Below are positions 16,834 to 26,500 of a stretch of DNA of 64,000 nt, piece after piece. Under the pieces are notes generated by a model. That model saw nothing but the letters and a program-made list of their open reading frames with translations. It did not search any database and was not told where the DNA came from. The number at the start of each line of letters is the position of its first letter. Position 1 is the first letter of the stretch. This stretch comes from DAINRZ01 sp964634885. GTDB taxonomy: Bacteria > Bacteroidota > Ignavibacteria > Kapaibacteriales > UBA2268. The stretch spans positions 191,745-255,744 of the forward strand of contig CAZWLN010000002.1 in assembly GCA_964634885.1 (NCBI GenBank). The letters are read 5' to 3'. A program made the position numbers and the translations under genes.

Positions 16834-17667
16834 ATGAACAGTAGGTGTAAAAGATTAGTGGCCGCAGTGGTTCTGCCTTTGCTGCTGGTAATAACTTCCG
16901 GCAGCGCTGTAAGCCAGGTGAAGCTCTGTAAACTGAAAGTCGTCGAACCGTCGAACGATTCCACTGTCGCGTCAAACCTTGTGTGGGACGAGAACGGAGT
17001 GCAGACTTCGATGTTCGAAAAAGCCGGCGACAGGACCATCATCCTCACATTCTGGGGCAGTTGGTGTGTTTACTGCTACAGGCATCTGCCCGAACTGCAA
17101 AAGGCCTTTGATTATTTGCCGAAGGACAGCTATTACTTCCTCAATGTGGCAAGGGAGAACAATGACAATACCGAACAAATTATCATTAGTATTCTTCAGG
17201 ACAATGGTGTAACCCATGACAATGTCTGGTATTCGATCAAGGACAAACCGGAGGTCCAGGCCGATGCATTCTATAATATCGACAAATATACTTCAACGGT
17301 GATTATCAGCCCGGACAGGAAAAAAAGAAGTATCATATACAGCGTTATCTATAACAGCCTGCTGGACTCACTGAAATCAAGCAATCTACTGGGTTGTGAG
17401 GATGATCTCTCCGGTGGCCGGCCCTTAAGTCCCAATCCCGTTTCCGGGATGCTTTCAATTGGTTTAGCGACAGAAGATCAGGGCATTGCAGAGGTGAGGA
17501 TTTACAATTCGGTTGGTGTGGTAGAGGCCTCGTTCAGCAGGGAAATCACTGCCGGCGAAAAGTCCCCGATAAACTATGATTGCTCAGGACTGCAATCAGG
17601 GGTTTACTTCTATTCAATTGCCCTGAACGGAAAAAACTACCGTGGCCGGTTCCTTATCGTCAGATGA
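16834..17667 (+). CDS. Secreted thioredoxin-like (TlpA-type) protein with type IX sorting tail
   Basis: Starting at the ATG at 16834 (preceded by GAAAGG) gives a 277-residue protein with a signal peptide (MNSRCKRLVAAVVLPLLLVI ... SQ). An upstream in-frame ATG at 16789 would spoil the signal peptide. Residues ~55-190 form a TlpA/AhpC-type thioredoxin fold with LTFWGSWCVYCYRHLPELQ, carrying a WCxxC active site. The last ~80 residues are a Por sorting tail (LSPNPVSGMLSIGL ... GVYFYSIALNGKNYRGRFLIVR). It may be exported and displayed or released as an extracellular disulfide reductase or oxidoreductase; that role is inference. It stands alone. Confidence 0.82.
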   Translation: MNSRCKRLVAAVVLPLLLVITSGSAVSQVKLCKLKVVEPSNDSTVASNLVWDENGVQTSMFEKAGDRTIILTFWGSWCVYCYRHLPELQKAFDYLPKDSYYFLNVARENNDNTEQIIISILQDNGVTHDNVWYSIKDKPEVQADAFYNIDKYTSTVIISPDRKKRSIIYSVIYNSLLDSLKSSNLLGCEDDLSGGRPLSPNPVSGMLSIGLATEDQGIAEVRIYNSVGVVEASFSREITAGEKSPINYDCSGLQSGVYFYSIALNGKNYRGRFLIVR

Positions 17668-17771
17668 AATATTTACATTAGTTCTTAATGGCGCATATTT
17701 ATCTCCGACCGGCAGGTGGAGTCCATCCCGACGCTCCCGTTACGAAGTGAATTGTTTGTTTATCTTTCGTT

Positions 17772-17793
17772 CCCACGCCATGAATGACGTGGC
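17772..17793. repeat. REP-like short palindrome
   Basis: CCCACGCCATGAATGACGTGG forms a short imperfect hairpin (CCACG-c-CAT/ATG-a-CGTGG) followed by CTATTGGG. This resembles REP elements mobilised by REP-associated tyrosine transposases. No such transposase is in the window. Confidence 0.4.
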
Positions 17794-17799
17794 TATTGG

Positions 17800-17825
17800 G
17801 AGAGGAAAAAAGCCCCGGAGGGGCT
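17800..17825 (-). terminator. Hairpin terminator, minus strand, displaced from its gene
   Basis: The stem AGCCCC-tcc-GGGGCT (17811-17825) is followed on the minus strand by TTTTTTCC. It is well formed for the PD40/OmpA lipoprotein gene, but about 300 nt of dispersed repeat lies between that gene's stop and this hairpin. It might also act weakly for the plus-strand thioredoxin gene. Confidence 0.6.
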
Positions 17826-17849
17826 GTCTTTTGAACCTGACTTACCAAT

Positions 17850-18126
17850 TAACCCCATCCCAACCTTCCCCAAGGGGAAGGGGCAAGAAAGGAAGATGTG
17901 TGGGGCGACTTCTTGCTATTAATATGACGCCCCGCTGGGGCTTTCGTTCGGTGCTATTAGTATATTCACTAACTTTGCGGGCTTTGCGCCTTTGCGTGAG
18001 ATATTTCTTGCTTTCTTTACAAACAATGAGTCCAACCACCCCCTGCCCCCTCCTTATCCAAGGCGGGGGAAAGCCGCACTACGCCAGCTTCTTCTTACTT
18101 TATGAACTTTACAAACTTGACGAACT
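17850..18126 (-). repeat. Modular dispersed repeat, copy 2
   Basis: The reverse complement of this stretch repeats copy 1 at roughly 90 % by eye: the CCCCCGCCTTGGAT module, the segment with the 'aaatatctcacgcaaaggcg' core, the 'gaaagccccagcggggcgtc' hairpin and the CCTTCCCC/GGGGAAGG module. At one end it adds 'gttcgtcaagtttgtaaagt' and 'aagaagaagctggcgtagtg', which recur in copy 3. It ends within 3 nt of the stop codon of the adjacent lipoprotein gene. Confidence 0.85.
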
Positions 18127-18128
18127 AC

Positions 18129-19916
18129 TCAGTCCGCTTCTTCGCTATTCAGTTTATTCAGGCCCACGACAATATCCACTCTTCTTTTCAATTCCTCGGG
18201 TATGTCGCTGCGGGTGTCGTCGCCGCTGCCGAAAACAACCCATACGATCCTGTTTGCCAGTTCCTTGTAATTCTCGTTATCCTCGAGGCGTGCCTGGAAG
18301 TACTTCGAAGTGAAGTAAGCCCTGAGTTGGGACAGCAGGTTGTTATTCATCGGGGCGCCGTTTTCTACTGAAAGGCCGAACTCATCGATGTCGGGACCGA
18401 AATACTTTGCGTTCGGAGCAATAACCCTTGGGTCGGTATAGCCTGTAATCCTGATGAACAGTGTTTCGTCGCCTTTTGTGCACTCCCCTTTGAGCAGCGC
18501 CAGCTTCGATTCGAGGAATTCATAGGCGTCGTCGAGTGCCTGTTCGACGATTTTTGTAAATTTGTCGTATTTCTCGCCGGGATTCTCGATATACCTCTTA
18601 CCGGGATCGGTCCCGTTGATGTTGTAAGAAAATTTCATTTTCAGGTCTTCGAGGTTCTCCCCGGTATTAGGCAGATAGTATCCCGAGACGAAGAACGGCA
18701 CTTTGTAATTCTCGAAGGAGAAAATGTTAAGTTCGTTCCTTACTCCGAAATTCAGTATCAGTTTCACTGTCGTCGAATCGGAGCAGGGAGCGTCGAATTT
18801 CCTGTCGAAGGTGTTGCCCGGCATACAGTGGTTCGAATACTTCGCAGTGTATGAATAGCCGGGTTGTACCTGGAACAGGAAGCTGTTGCCTTCTTCTTCA
18901 ATGTCCTGTTCGCCAATGAGTTTGCCGTTGCTGTCGAACAGTTCGACTTTGCCGGCAATCGGCAGGGAAGCTTTTTCTTTGCTTACAACTCCTTCGACAT
19001 AGACAGGGCCGCAGAGGTCGAAAGCGTATATGTCGTAAGCGCCGCAACCTCCTTCCCTGTTCGAGGACAGGAGAATTGTATTATTATAGATTGCGGGGCC
19101 GCTTTCGTCGAAGACGGTATTAACCGGGAAAGGCATGAGCCTGCCCTGTCCCCAGGCGCCGTCGCCTTTTGCGGGCCTGGCTCTGACAATATCGTAGCCC
19201 GAAGCTTTACTGTATCCTTTGGAAGCAAAATAGAGCGAACCGTCAGGGCCGATACAGGGGGCGATTTCCTTTTCGGGAGTGTTAATACCCTTGCCTAAGT
19301 TTTCCGGTTTTGACCACTTGTTTTCACCTGTTCTGCGGCTGATGTAAAGGTCAGTCTCGCCTAAGCCGCCCTCCCTGTCCGAAGAAAAGACGATGAAGGT
19401 GCCGTCGGGTGAGATTACCGGATGGGACTCGTAATACTGTGAACTGATGCCGTTGTCCACCAGTTCGGGTTTCGACCATTCGGTGCCGTTCCATACGGAA
19501 TGGTATATGTCGTTATTCTGTATCCTGCCAGGCGACAGCGCTCCAAAGTATATCTCAATGTTACCTGTGGACTTATCCTTGTAAAAAGATGGTGAAATGG
19601 AGTTCTCAAGGTAGTCCAGGGGCAGCCATGTGTCTTTCTCGGGTGTGTCGAACTCACCGTCCTCGAAACTCGACTTGTAAATTCTTTCCTTGCCGCTGTT
19701 TTCCTCGCGAACGGAAGTGAAATACAGTGTGTTGCCGAAGAAAACCGGCAGATGGTCATCGTTACCGGTGTTAAGCTTGTCGCCTAAGTTGCCTGTTGGT
19801 GTCCTGTCGGGGCACGGGCTGGCTGTTTTACATGAATGAATGGATGCAATTATGAAAATCAGGAACAACAATTGTCCCATCCTTAGCATTCCCTTGCTAT
19901 TTAATGACTTATCCAT
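18129..19916 (-). CDS. PD40 beta-propeller lipoprotein with OmpA-like C-terminal domain
   Basis: The 595-residue protein has a lipoprotein signal (lipidated Cys29 in IASIHSC). Residues ~45-310 carry several PD40/TolB-like blade motifs (SPDGTFIVFSSDREGG, GPDGSLYFASKGYSKASGYDI, NTILLSSNREGGCGAYDIYAFD). A small carboxypeptidase-regulatory-like segment follows (~315-375). The C-terminal ~200 residues look like a divergent OmpA peptidoglycan-binding domain with ITGYTDPR, LLSQLRAYFTS and ELKRRVDIVV. It probably links the outer membrane and the cell wall, as do related lipoproteins of the PorE/type IX group, but that function is not proven here. ATGs at codons 10 and 13 are alternative starts. It is monocistronic, with its 3' flank occupied by repeat copy 2. 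Confidence 0.82.
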   Translation of the reverse strand: MDKSLNSKGMLRMGQLLFLIFIIASIHSCKTASPCPDRTPTGNLGDKLNTGNDDHLPVFFGNTLYFTSVREENSGKERIYKSSFEDGEFDTPEKDTWLPLDYLENSISPSFYKDKSTGNIEIYFGALSPGRIQNNDIYHSVWNGTEWSKPELVDNGISSQYYESHPVISPDGTFIVFSSDREGGLGETDLYISRRTGENKWSKPENLGKGINTPEKEIAPCIGPDGSLYFASKGYSKASGYDIVRARPAKGDGAWGQGRLMPFPVNTVFDESGPAIYNNTILLSSNREGGCGAYDIYAFDLCGPVYVEGVVSKEKASLPIAGKVELFDSNGKLIGEQDIEEEGNSFLFQVQPGYSYTAKYSNHCMPGNTFDRKFDAPCSDSTTVKLILNFGVRNELNIFSFENYKVPFFVSGYYLPNTGENLEDLKMKFSYNINGTDPGKRYIENPGEKYDKFTKIVEQALDDAYEFLESKLALLKGECTKGDETLFIRITGYTDPRVIAPNAKYFGPDIDEFGLSVENGAPMNNNLLSQLRAYFTSKYFQARLEDNENYKELANRIVWVVFGSGDDTRSDIPEELKRRVDIVVGLNKLNSEEAD

Positions 19917-20029
19917 CGTATAGTATTTTATTATTTTTTTAAATACAACTTAATTAATAATTTTGTATTATTAAAAAGTTTTATTTTTCGTAATTATCGG
20001 ATGCAGCGCCGAAAAATTAAGGGAAGAAA

Positions 20030-21136
20030 ATGAAAAGAGCTACATTTGTCGAAATTGACACAAACAATTTGCGGCATAATATCAAAAAAATACAGCAGTC
20101 AATCGGTACGTCGAAGGTACTTGCTGTAGTGAAAGCCAATTGCTATGGCCACGGCATCGATAAGATACCCAAAATCCTGCAGGAGGAAGGTGTTGACTTC
20201 TATGCTGTTGCTTTTGCGGACGAAGCCATTCCTTTACGCGAAGCAGGCATCGACTCGCCCATTCTGGTACTTGTTCCCGGCAACTCCATCGACGCAGAGC
20301 TTTTCTGCAATTACAACCTGCATGCCCTTGCCAGTTCACCTGAATTTATGCATACATTGTCCAAACAGGCAGCTTTACACAACCAGGTCATCAGCGTTCA
20401 TCTCAATGTCGATACCGGTATGAACCGAGACGGTGTGCCACTGAACCAGGTAATGGAATTCTACGAATACGTCAGGTCACTGAAGAACCTGGAAATCGTA
20501 GGTATCTGTACTCATTTCTCCTCATCGCAGTCCGACATGGAATTCAGCCGACAGCAGATCGGCCTGTTCAATGAAATCACCGAAAAACTGCAAGCCGCCG
20601 GATGCAATTTCAGGTATATACATATTGCCAACTCAGCCGGTTTCATTAACTTCCCGGATGCACGTTTCAATTACATCCGCCCGGGAATATCGATGTACGG
20701 CGTCCTGCCTGCCGACTATCTCTATGAAAAAATTGATCTTAAGCCTGTGCTCTCCCTCAAGACCAAGATTAATTTCATCAAGAAGATAGGCGTTGGCGAG
20801 TCTGTCGGCTATGACAGGATGTTCAAGGCAGTGAAACCCACAACTGTCGCAACGATTCCTGTCGGATACGGCGACGGCTATTTCAAGTCGTTACAGGGCA
20901 AGGCCGACTGCCTCATCAGGGGTAAGCGCTTCCCGCTGATCGGCACGGTTTGCATGGACCAGTGCATGATCATGATCGGCGACGACGAATCGGTACAATA
21001 TGGGGACGAGGTTGTTCTCATCGGCGCCCAGGGAGACGACTACATCAGCATCGACGAGCTGGCAGAAAAAGCCGGGACGATACCTTACGAGATCATGACG
21101 AACCTGAACTCGAGATTGCCGAGGAAGTATATTTAA
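20030..21136 (+). CDS. alr: Alanine racemase
   Basis: Alanine racemase is a PLP enzyme that converts L-Ala to D-Ala for peptidoglycan. The 368-residue length is typical. The Schiff-base lysine is Lys35 in AVVKANCYGHG. VNVDTGMNRDGV and HIANSAGFINFPDARFNYIRPGISMYG follow. The second catalytic residue is Tyr261 in SVGYDRMF, and VGYGDGYFKSL and GTVCMDQCMIMIGD complete the C-terminal domain. The start at 20030 follows GGGAAGAAA. It stands alone on the plus strand. Confidence 0.97.
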   Translation: MKRATFVEIDTNNLRHNIKKIQQSIGTSKVLAVVKANCYGHGIDKIPKILQEEGVDFYAVAFADEAIPLREAGIDSPILVLVPGNSIDAELFCNYNLHALASSPEFMHTLSKQAALHNQVISVHLNVDTGMNRDGVPLNQVMEFYEYVRSLKNLEIVGICTHFSSSQSDMEFSRQQIGLFNEITEKLQAAGCNFRYIHIANSAGFINFPDARFNYIRPGISMYGVLPADYLYEKIDLKPVLSLKTKINFIKKIGVGESVGYDRMFKAVKPTTVATIPVGYGDGYFKSLQGKADCLIRGKRFPLIGTVCMDQCMIMIGDDESVQYGDEVVLIGAQGDDYISIDELAEKAGTIPYEIMTNLNSRLPRKYI

Positions 21137-21350
21137 GAGCATCGGGAATTGATGTGAATATTTCCGTCAGATTCCTGACTAAATGTTTTCCAGACAAATA
21201 CAAAATGGCAGCTTTTTGTAGCGGATGCATTTTTAATTATAATCAATTTGTCAAAGATTTGTAAAATATTTATTTCCTGTTGGAATTGATAAATTAATTT
21301 GCTAATTTTTCTTTGAAAATTAATTATTTTTAATTAATAGGAAATATTGT

Positions 21351-22526
21351 ATGCATGTCAAAAAAGTTATCCTCGCCACCCTGACTATCCTTTTTGCAGT
21401 TACTTTCTACTCCTGCGAAAACATAGTTACCCCGGCATCCGACGGAACAGTTGGTTACAACAACCAGTACATTGTTGTTTACAAAGACACTAAAGCCGAC
21501 GTCCCGCAGTCAATCACCGATCCCAGTGTTAAAGCGATTGCAGTTCTCGCTGCCAACGGCATCTCAGCCGACGCCCTGATCTGCACTTACGACTACGTTT
21601 TCCAGGGATTTGCAGCTACCCTGACTACAGATGAAGTCAGCAAACTGAAGAACGACAGCCGCATCGAATACATCGAAGCAAACCAGTTGTTCCAACTTCC
21701 TGATGAGAATGTAATTCCTGACGGGAAGATTGGAAAAGACAACGTGCAGGCACAGACTACCCCCTGGGGCATTACCGACATCGGCGGGCCTGCCACATAC
21801 ACCGGTACCCGCAAAGCATGGATCCTCGACACGGGTGTTGACCTCGACCATCCCGACCTGAACGTGAATACTTCACTCAGCAAGACTTTCGTACTGTTCG
21901 GCAACGACAGGAAATCTGCCGACGACGGCAACGGGCACGGTACACACTGCGCCGGCATCATCGCTGCTAAGAATAACACTGTTGGTGTCGTAGGTGTGGC
22001 TCCCGGCGCTACTGTCGTTGCAGTTAAAGTGCTTAATTCCCAGGGCAGCGGTTCAACACTGGACATCGCCAGAGGCCTCGATTATATCAAAAAGAAAGCT
22101 ACTGCCGGCGATGTTATTAATATCAGCCTTGGAGGAAGCGCCTCTACTATTCTTGACAATGCCGTAATTTCCTGTGCTAACGCAGGGCTGTACGTTTCCA
22201 TTGCAGCCGGCAACAGCGCTGCTAATGCTGCCAATTATTCACCTGCAAGGGTTAACGGTACTAATTTGTTTACCATCTCTGCTTATGGTACCGGCGGGGT
22301 TTTTGCCTCCTGGTCCAACTACGGCAATCCTCCTGTCGATTTTTCTGCTCCCGGCGTCAGCATCTATTCCTGCTACAAGAGCGGACAGTATGCTACAATG
22401 AGCGGTACTTCAATGGCTACTCCTCACGTTGCAGGCATACTCCTCGTTAACGGCGGAACTGTCAATAGTAACGGTACTGTTACAGGCGATCTCGACAGTA
22501 ACCCGGATACAAAAGCAAAATTGTAA
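21351..22526 (+). CDS. S8 subtilisin-family serine peptidase, lipoprotein
   Basis: The 391-residue protein has a lipoprotein-like signal (TFYSCENIV), then an inhibitor I9-type propeptide (~40-115: YIVVYKDTKADVPQ ... YVFQGFAATLTTDEVSKLKN). The subtilase domain has the full triad: Asp160 in AWILDTGVDLDHPDL, His196 in GNGHGTHCAGIIAAK, and Ser354 in SGTSMATPHVAG. The oxyanion Asn is in SIAAGNSAANA. The propeptide keeps the enzyme inactive until cleavage. No type IX tail is present, so it is probably anchored at the cell envelope. A strong terminator follows. Confidence 0.93.
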   Translation: MHVKKVILATLTILFAVTFYSCENIVTPASDGTVGYNNQYIVVYKDTKADVPQSITDPSVKAIAVLAANGISADALICTYDYVFQGFAATLTTDEVSKLKNDSRIEYIEANQLFQLPDENVIPDGKIGKDNVQAQTTPWGITDIGGPATYTGTRKAWILDTGVDLDHPDLNVNTSLSKTFVLFGNDRKSADDGNGHGTHCAGIIAAKNNTVGVVGVAPGATVVAVKVLNSQGSGSTLDIARGLDYIKKKATAGDVINISLGGSASTILDNAVISCANAGLYVSIAAGNSAANAANYSPARVNGTNLFTISAYGTGGVFASWSNYGNPPVDFSAPGVSIYSCYKSGQYATMSGTSMATPHVAGILLVNGGTVNSNGTVTGDLDSNPDTKAKL

Positions 22527-22548
22527 TAAGATAATAACATATTTACTT

Positions 22549-22580
22549 AAAAATGCCGGTTTTATGCCGGCATTTTTTTT
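22549..22580 (+). terminator. Rho-independent terminator of the subtilase gene
   Basis: A perfect 9-bp stem AAATGCCGG/CCGGCATTT (22551-22559, 22567-22575), followed by T-run, 24 nt after the stop codon. Confidence 0.93.
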
Positions 22581-22589
22581 GAAGATTGG

Positions 22590-23265
22590 CCACCTGCGAA
22601 GCCCGCAAAGGAAAGAGAAGAAATATCTCTCGCTAAGTTGCGAAGCCCGCAAAGGAGAGAGGGAGGGAATATCTCACGCAGACAAAGCCCGCAAAGGAGA
22701 GAGGGAGGAAATATCTCACGCAAAGGCGCAAAGCCCGCAAAGGAGAGAGGGAGGGAATATCTCACGCAGACAAAGCCCGCAAAGTATGTGATTAAATCAT
22801 AGCCCCATCGGGGCGACATATTAATAGGCGCAAAGCCCGCAAAGGAGAGAGGGAGGGAATATCTCACGCAGACAAAGCCCNNNNNNNNNNNNNNNNNNNN
22901 NNNNNNNNNNNNNNNNNNNNNNNNNNNNNNNNNNNNNNNNNNNNNNNNNNNNNNNNNNNNNNNNNNNNNNNNNNNNNNNNGCAAAGTATGTGATTAAATC
23001 ATAGCCCCGTAGGGGCGACATATTAATAGGCGCAAAGCCGGCCCACAGCACTTACTTTCTTTCTCCTTCCCCTTGGGGAAGGCTGGGATGGGGTCTCTTA
23101 GTTCGTCAAGTTCGTAAAGTTCAATAAAGCAAGAAGAAGCAGGCGTAGTGCGACTTTCCCCCGCCTTGGATAAGGAGGGGGCAGGGGGTGGTTGGACTAA
23201 TTGTATGTAAAGAAAGTAAGAAATATCTCACGCAAAGGCGCAAAGCCCGCAAAGGAAGAGGGGAG
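22590..23265 (+). repeat. Modular dispersed repeat, copy 3, with internal tandem array
   Basis: From 22590 to 22880 there is a tandem array of imperfect 42-47-nt units, each with 'aatatctcacgcagacaaag' then cccgcaaaggagagaggg. Two units are separated by the module 'atagccccatcggggcgaca'. After the assembly gap the hairpin module, CCTTCCCC/GGGGAAGG (23060-23090), 'ttcgtcaagttcgtaaagtt', CCCCCGCCTTGGAT (about 23158-23180) and another 'aaatatctcacgcaaaggcg' follow. It lies between the terminators of two convergent genes. ORFs through it (Leu/Arg/Pro-rich, some through Ns) are not genes. Confidence 0.85.
22881..22980. other. Assembly gap (100 N)
   Basis: Exactly 100 undetermined bases, a conventional placeholder of unknown length, inside the tandem part of repeat copy 3. 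The true array is probably longer than shown. Confidence 0.95.
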
Positions 23266-23312
23266 TTAGTAGAAATATTTGTCGGGTAAGAGCTTTATTC
23301 GTTATTTTCATT

Positions 23313-23332
23313 GCCACGAGCTCAAACTCGCA
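23313..23332. repeat. REP-like short palindrome (CGAG...CTCG type)
   Basis: GCCACGAGCTCAAACTCGCA matches, in opposite orientation, the hairpins at 29880 and 30057 (consensus about CCACGAG-N6-CTCGYA). It is isolated in AT-rich DNA downstream of repeat copy 3. Confidence 0.45.
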
Positions 23333-23462
23333 TCTAATAAATTCACATTCCATTTTTACCTGATTTCTAAATTAACCTGTTCCTGAAAGAGGGGAAATTC
23401 TGATGAATCAAGAGTATTTAAATCATAGAAATTCAATTAATCACAGTTCAGAATTATGAAAT

Positions 23463-23490
23463 AAAAAAGGGGGCTTTCATAGCCCCCTTT
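23463..23490 (-). terminator. Rho-independent terminator of the 1979-residue surface protein gene
   Basis: A perfect 10-bp stem AAAGGGGGCT/AGCCCCCTTT with a 5-nt loop. It is followed by TTTATTT on the minus strand, about 28 nt beyond the stop codon. Confidence 0.93.
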
Positions 23491-23517
23491 AGTAATTCAA
23501 TCCGTCTGATAATGGAA

Positions 23518-26500
23518 TTATCTGACGATCACGAGTTGTTTTGTAATTGTGTTGCCGTTGCAGTTGAATACGATGTTGTATGTTCCGCTGTTCAGGCTGC
23601 TCAGGTCAAGGTTCTTTGAGTAGAGGCCGGCTGCAATGTAACCGTCGGCAATCATCAATACATTCTTACCTGTAATGTCGTAAATCGCCATATAAACATT
23701 GCTGTTTTCAGGTATTGTGTATTGTATTAATGTCTGGTAACCGGCAGGATTGGGTAAGGGCTCACTAAGAGACATGTTACCTGCACCGCCGACAGTAACC
23801 TGTATTTCATTGCTGTAGTTGAATTTGCCGTCGAGATCGACCATCTTCAGCCTGTAAACGTAGCTCCTGCCGTTAACGACATTCCTGTCTGTAACAGGGC
23901 CGTAAGTAACAGTGCTGTTGCTCTTGCCGGAGGCGTCTTCCCTTGCAATTTTCACGAAGGAACCAACGCCTGCTTCGCTGACATCTGCCCTTTCAACCTC
24001 GAAATGAGAACTGTTGAATTCGGATGCTGTTTCCCAGGAGATATCTACGCGGTTGTCGAGTGGTTTTGCATTGAAGCTTGCCAACTCGACAGGGATAACG
24101 TTACCGTCATTAATGTTACAGAAGTCAATCACTGCTCTTAATGCCAGTTCGATATCGCCGAAATGCCTCCAGTCAACAGCAAGGTAAACCGTGTTCACTG
24201 TAAGTGCGATGGTAGCAGCGCCTGCAGATATTTCTTTAGGTGTAGGCGAAGTAACGCTCACGGCGTTGTAGTTATATGCTGATCTTGTGAGACCTTTTCC
24301 GTCAGTGTACAGCGAAACGAGGCCGGGAACGGGACCGGGGTCGGCAGGCGAACCGCTCGTCCTGAGAATCGATTGTTTTAGTGTCCTGGCGATTGTTTCA
24401 CCGATAAGGTACCTGGTGGCAAGATCGGATGTCGAATAGACTGAGCCGGAGTTCGGGTCGGTCGGGTATGAAGCATTCCTCTTGACAAAGAGAGTGTTTT
24501 TGACCCAGGACGAATCTGCGGTGTAATTCAGTCTCATCATTTCCTGGCTGCCGATGATTAGGTTTTTCTTGTTAATAGCTGTTGCTGACTCATTGAATTT
24601 TGTAAGGTCAATTTTCTCGAAGCTTGAGAGAGCATTCTCGTCATCATCGCTCCAGATCACTGTCCTGTACAATGTGTAGTCAACGGCCCTGGGTTCCCAT
24701 GCACTTCTTTCGAATACATCATAGTATTGCAGGAGTTCGGGATATTCACCGGCAGTGGACCACTGGTTAACCCAGCCAAGCCTTGTCAGGCCGGCGACGA
24801 GACTGTCGTAGTTTCTCCTGCCGGCAAGTACATCGTTGCTGGCGCCGACGCCTGCGTCGTAGGGTGAATTGTCAACAGAAAGGACAATGCCGTAAATGGA
24901 GCGTTTCAGGTAGAACCTGACAACCTTTTCCAAAACGTTGTTCGATATGTCTTCGTCGCTCTGTGTTGAGATGACAATCCTGTAGAGCGGTGTAACGTTG
25001 TTAACCATTGTCATGTACCAGGAGGGAATCGTGTACATCGAGTCGGGATCGAAATCTGTTCCTTCATACTTGAATTTCCAGTCGCCGTATGAAAGCGGAA
25101 TGAAATCGGGAACAATCTTGTCTGCAAGATTGAATCCGACTTCGACGGCATCGGAAACAGGTACGTTAATGTTTACAGACTCATCGATCTCGGGAGTGGT
25201 GTAGAAAGTACCGGGATTCTGCGGGTCTTCCCTGTAGATTTTGATCATGGCTTTCAGGCCTGACTGTGGGAGGCTGCCGTTGTTACGGATGAGTGCCTTA
25301 ACCTCGACAGGAGCTTCAGTCATTATGTGTTCAGCATTTGAGAATGTCGATGAAGATGCAAGGTATGCACCGGGTTCACTGATTGCGGCGATTTCTGCGT
25401 CTGTTGTCAGAAGAATGCCCGGGAACTCGTAAGCGCCGATGTCATATCTCTGGCTCATCATGCCTCTGCTGTTTCCGTCGATGTCATGGCCAACGAAGGT
25501 GAGGTTTTCACCCCTGTTGTTCAGTTTGGAACCTGTAGGCCATGTGGGAGTGTTCTTTATGCGGAGTTTGCTTAAAGGATCGGTAATCAACGGTGTAGTA
25601 AATTCAGTAGTGAAGTCATCGAACGTAGAGATGAAATCCTGCTGGCTGAACATCTGCCACTGGTTCAAAGTAGCAAATTCGTTCCTTGCTCCATAGTTGA
25701 GAATGTTGCTGTTTGCGTCTAACTGGAGATAGCGGTACATATCCGGAAGGTCCGAGCCACCGTTCAGGTAGAATACGTTCCTGTCGGATGTGAGTTTCGC
25801 GTCTTCGGTCCATGGCAACAAGCCCATATAAACGATGGCAGAGTAGATGTTGGTGTTGCCGGAATTGTTCTGGTCTGTCATTGCAATGGCGTTATTCATG
25901 ATGAGAGCGTTGTTGCAGTTCTGGAGAGAAATGCCGGCGTAAATACCCTGTGTGGTAGCAAAACCGTCGTCTGTGAGGTATATCGTATTATTTACGATTT
26001 TGTCTCCCACGGAGAAATAGGTAAGGCTCTGTGGTGTAAGAAGTTTTGTCAGCCAGTTGGGCTCGCCGACCTTACGTTCCGTATAGAGAGCTATAGCTAC
26101 TTTATTGACGGAAGTAACACCACCCTTCAATCCCCAGATCGAGTTGTTCATGATGATCATGTTCTCATCGACGTCAGGGAACAACTGTGTGCCGAATTTG
26201 TTTTCAACCTGTTCGACTTTGATGCCGAATACTTTGTAATTGGCAGAGGTGAGAGCTTGTCCGACGTTGAATATCTCGTTGCCGTCAAGCTTAACACCGA
26301 TATTGTTGTATCCGAGGTTTGAGGTGCTGGCCCTCTCGCCGCCGAGTAGGATGCCGCCTACGTCGGTATTAGCAACAAAGCCGGTGGTTGTAGTAGCAAC
26401 CTGGGATATCCTGTTGCCTTTTACGGTCGAATTTTCTTCGAAGCCGAGGAAAATACCGGCACGGCTAACGTTGTAGATGATGTTACCGGAGATTGTATTG

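Noticed and set aside
22590..22880. CRISPR array
   Set aside because: Units are directly abutting and imperfect, with no unique spacers, no palindromic repeat of constant length and no cas genes.
22562..23051. ORFs rich in Leu, Arg, Pro and Cys through the tandem array and N gap
   Set aside because: They are translations of the tandem repeat and undetermined bases, not genes.
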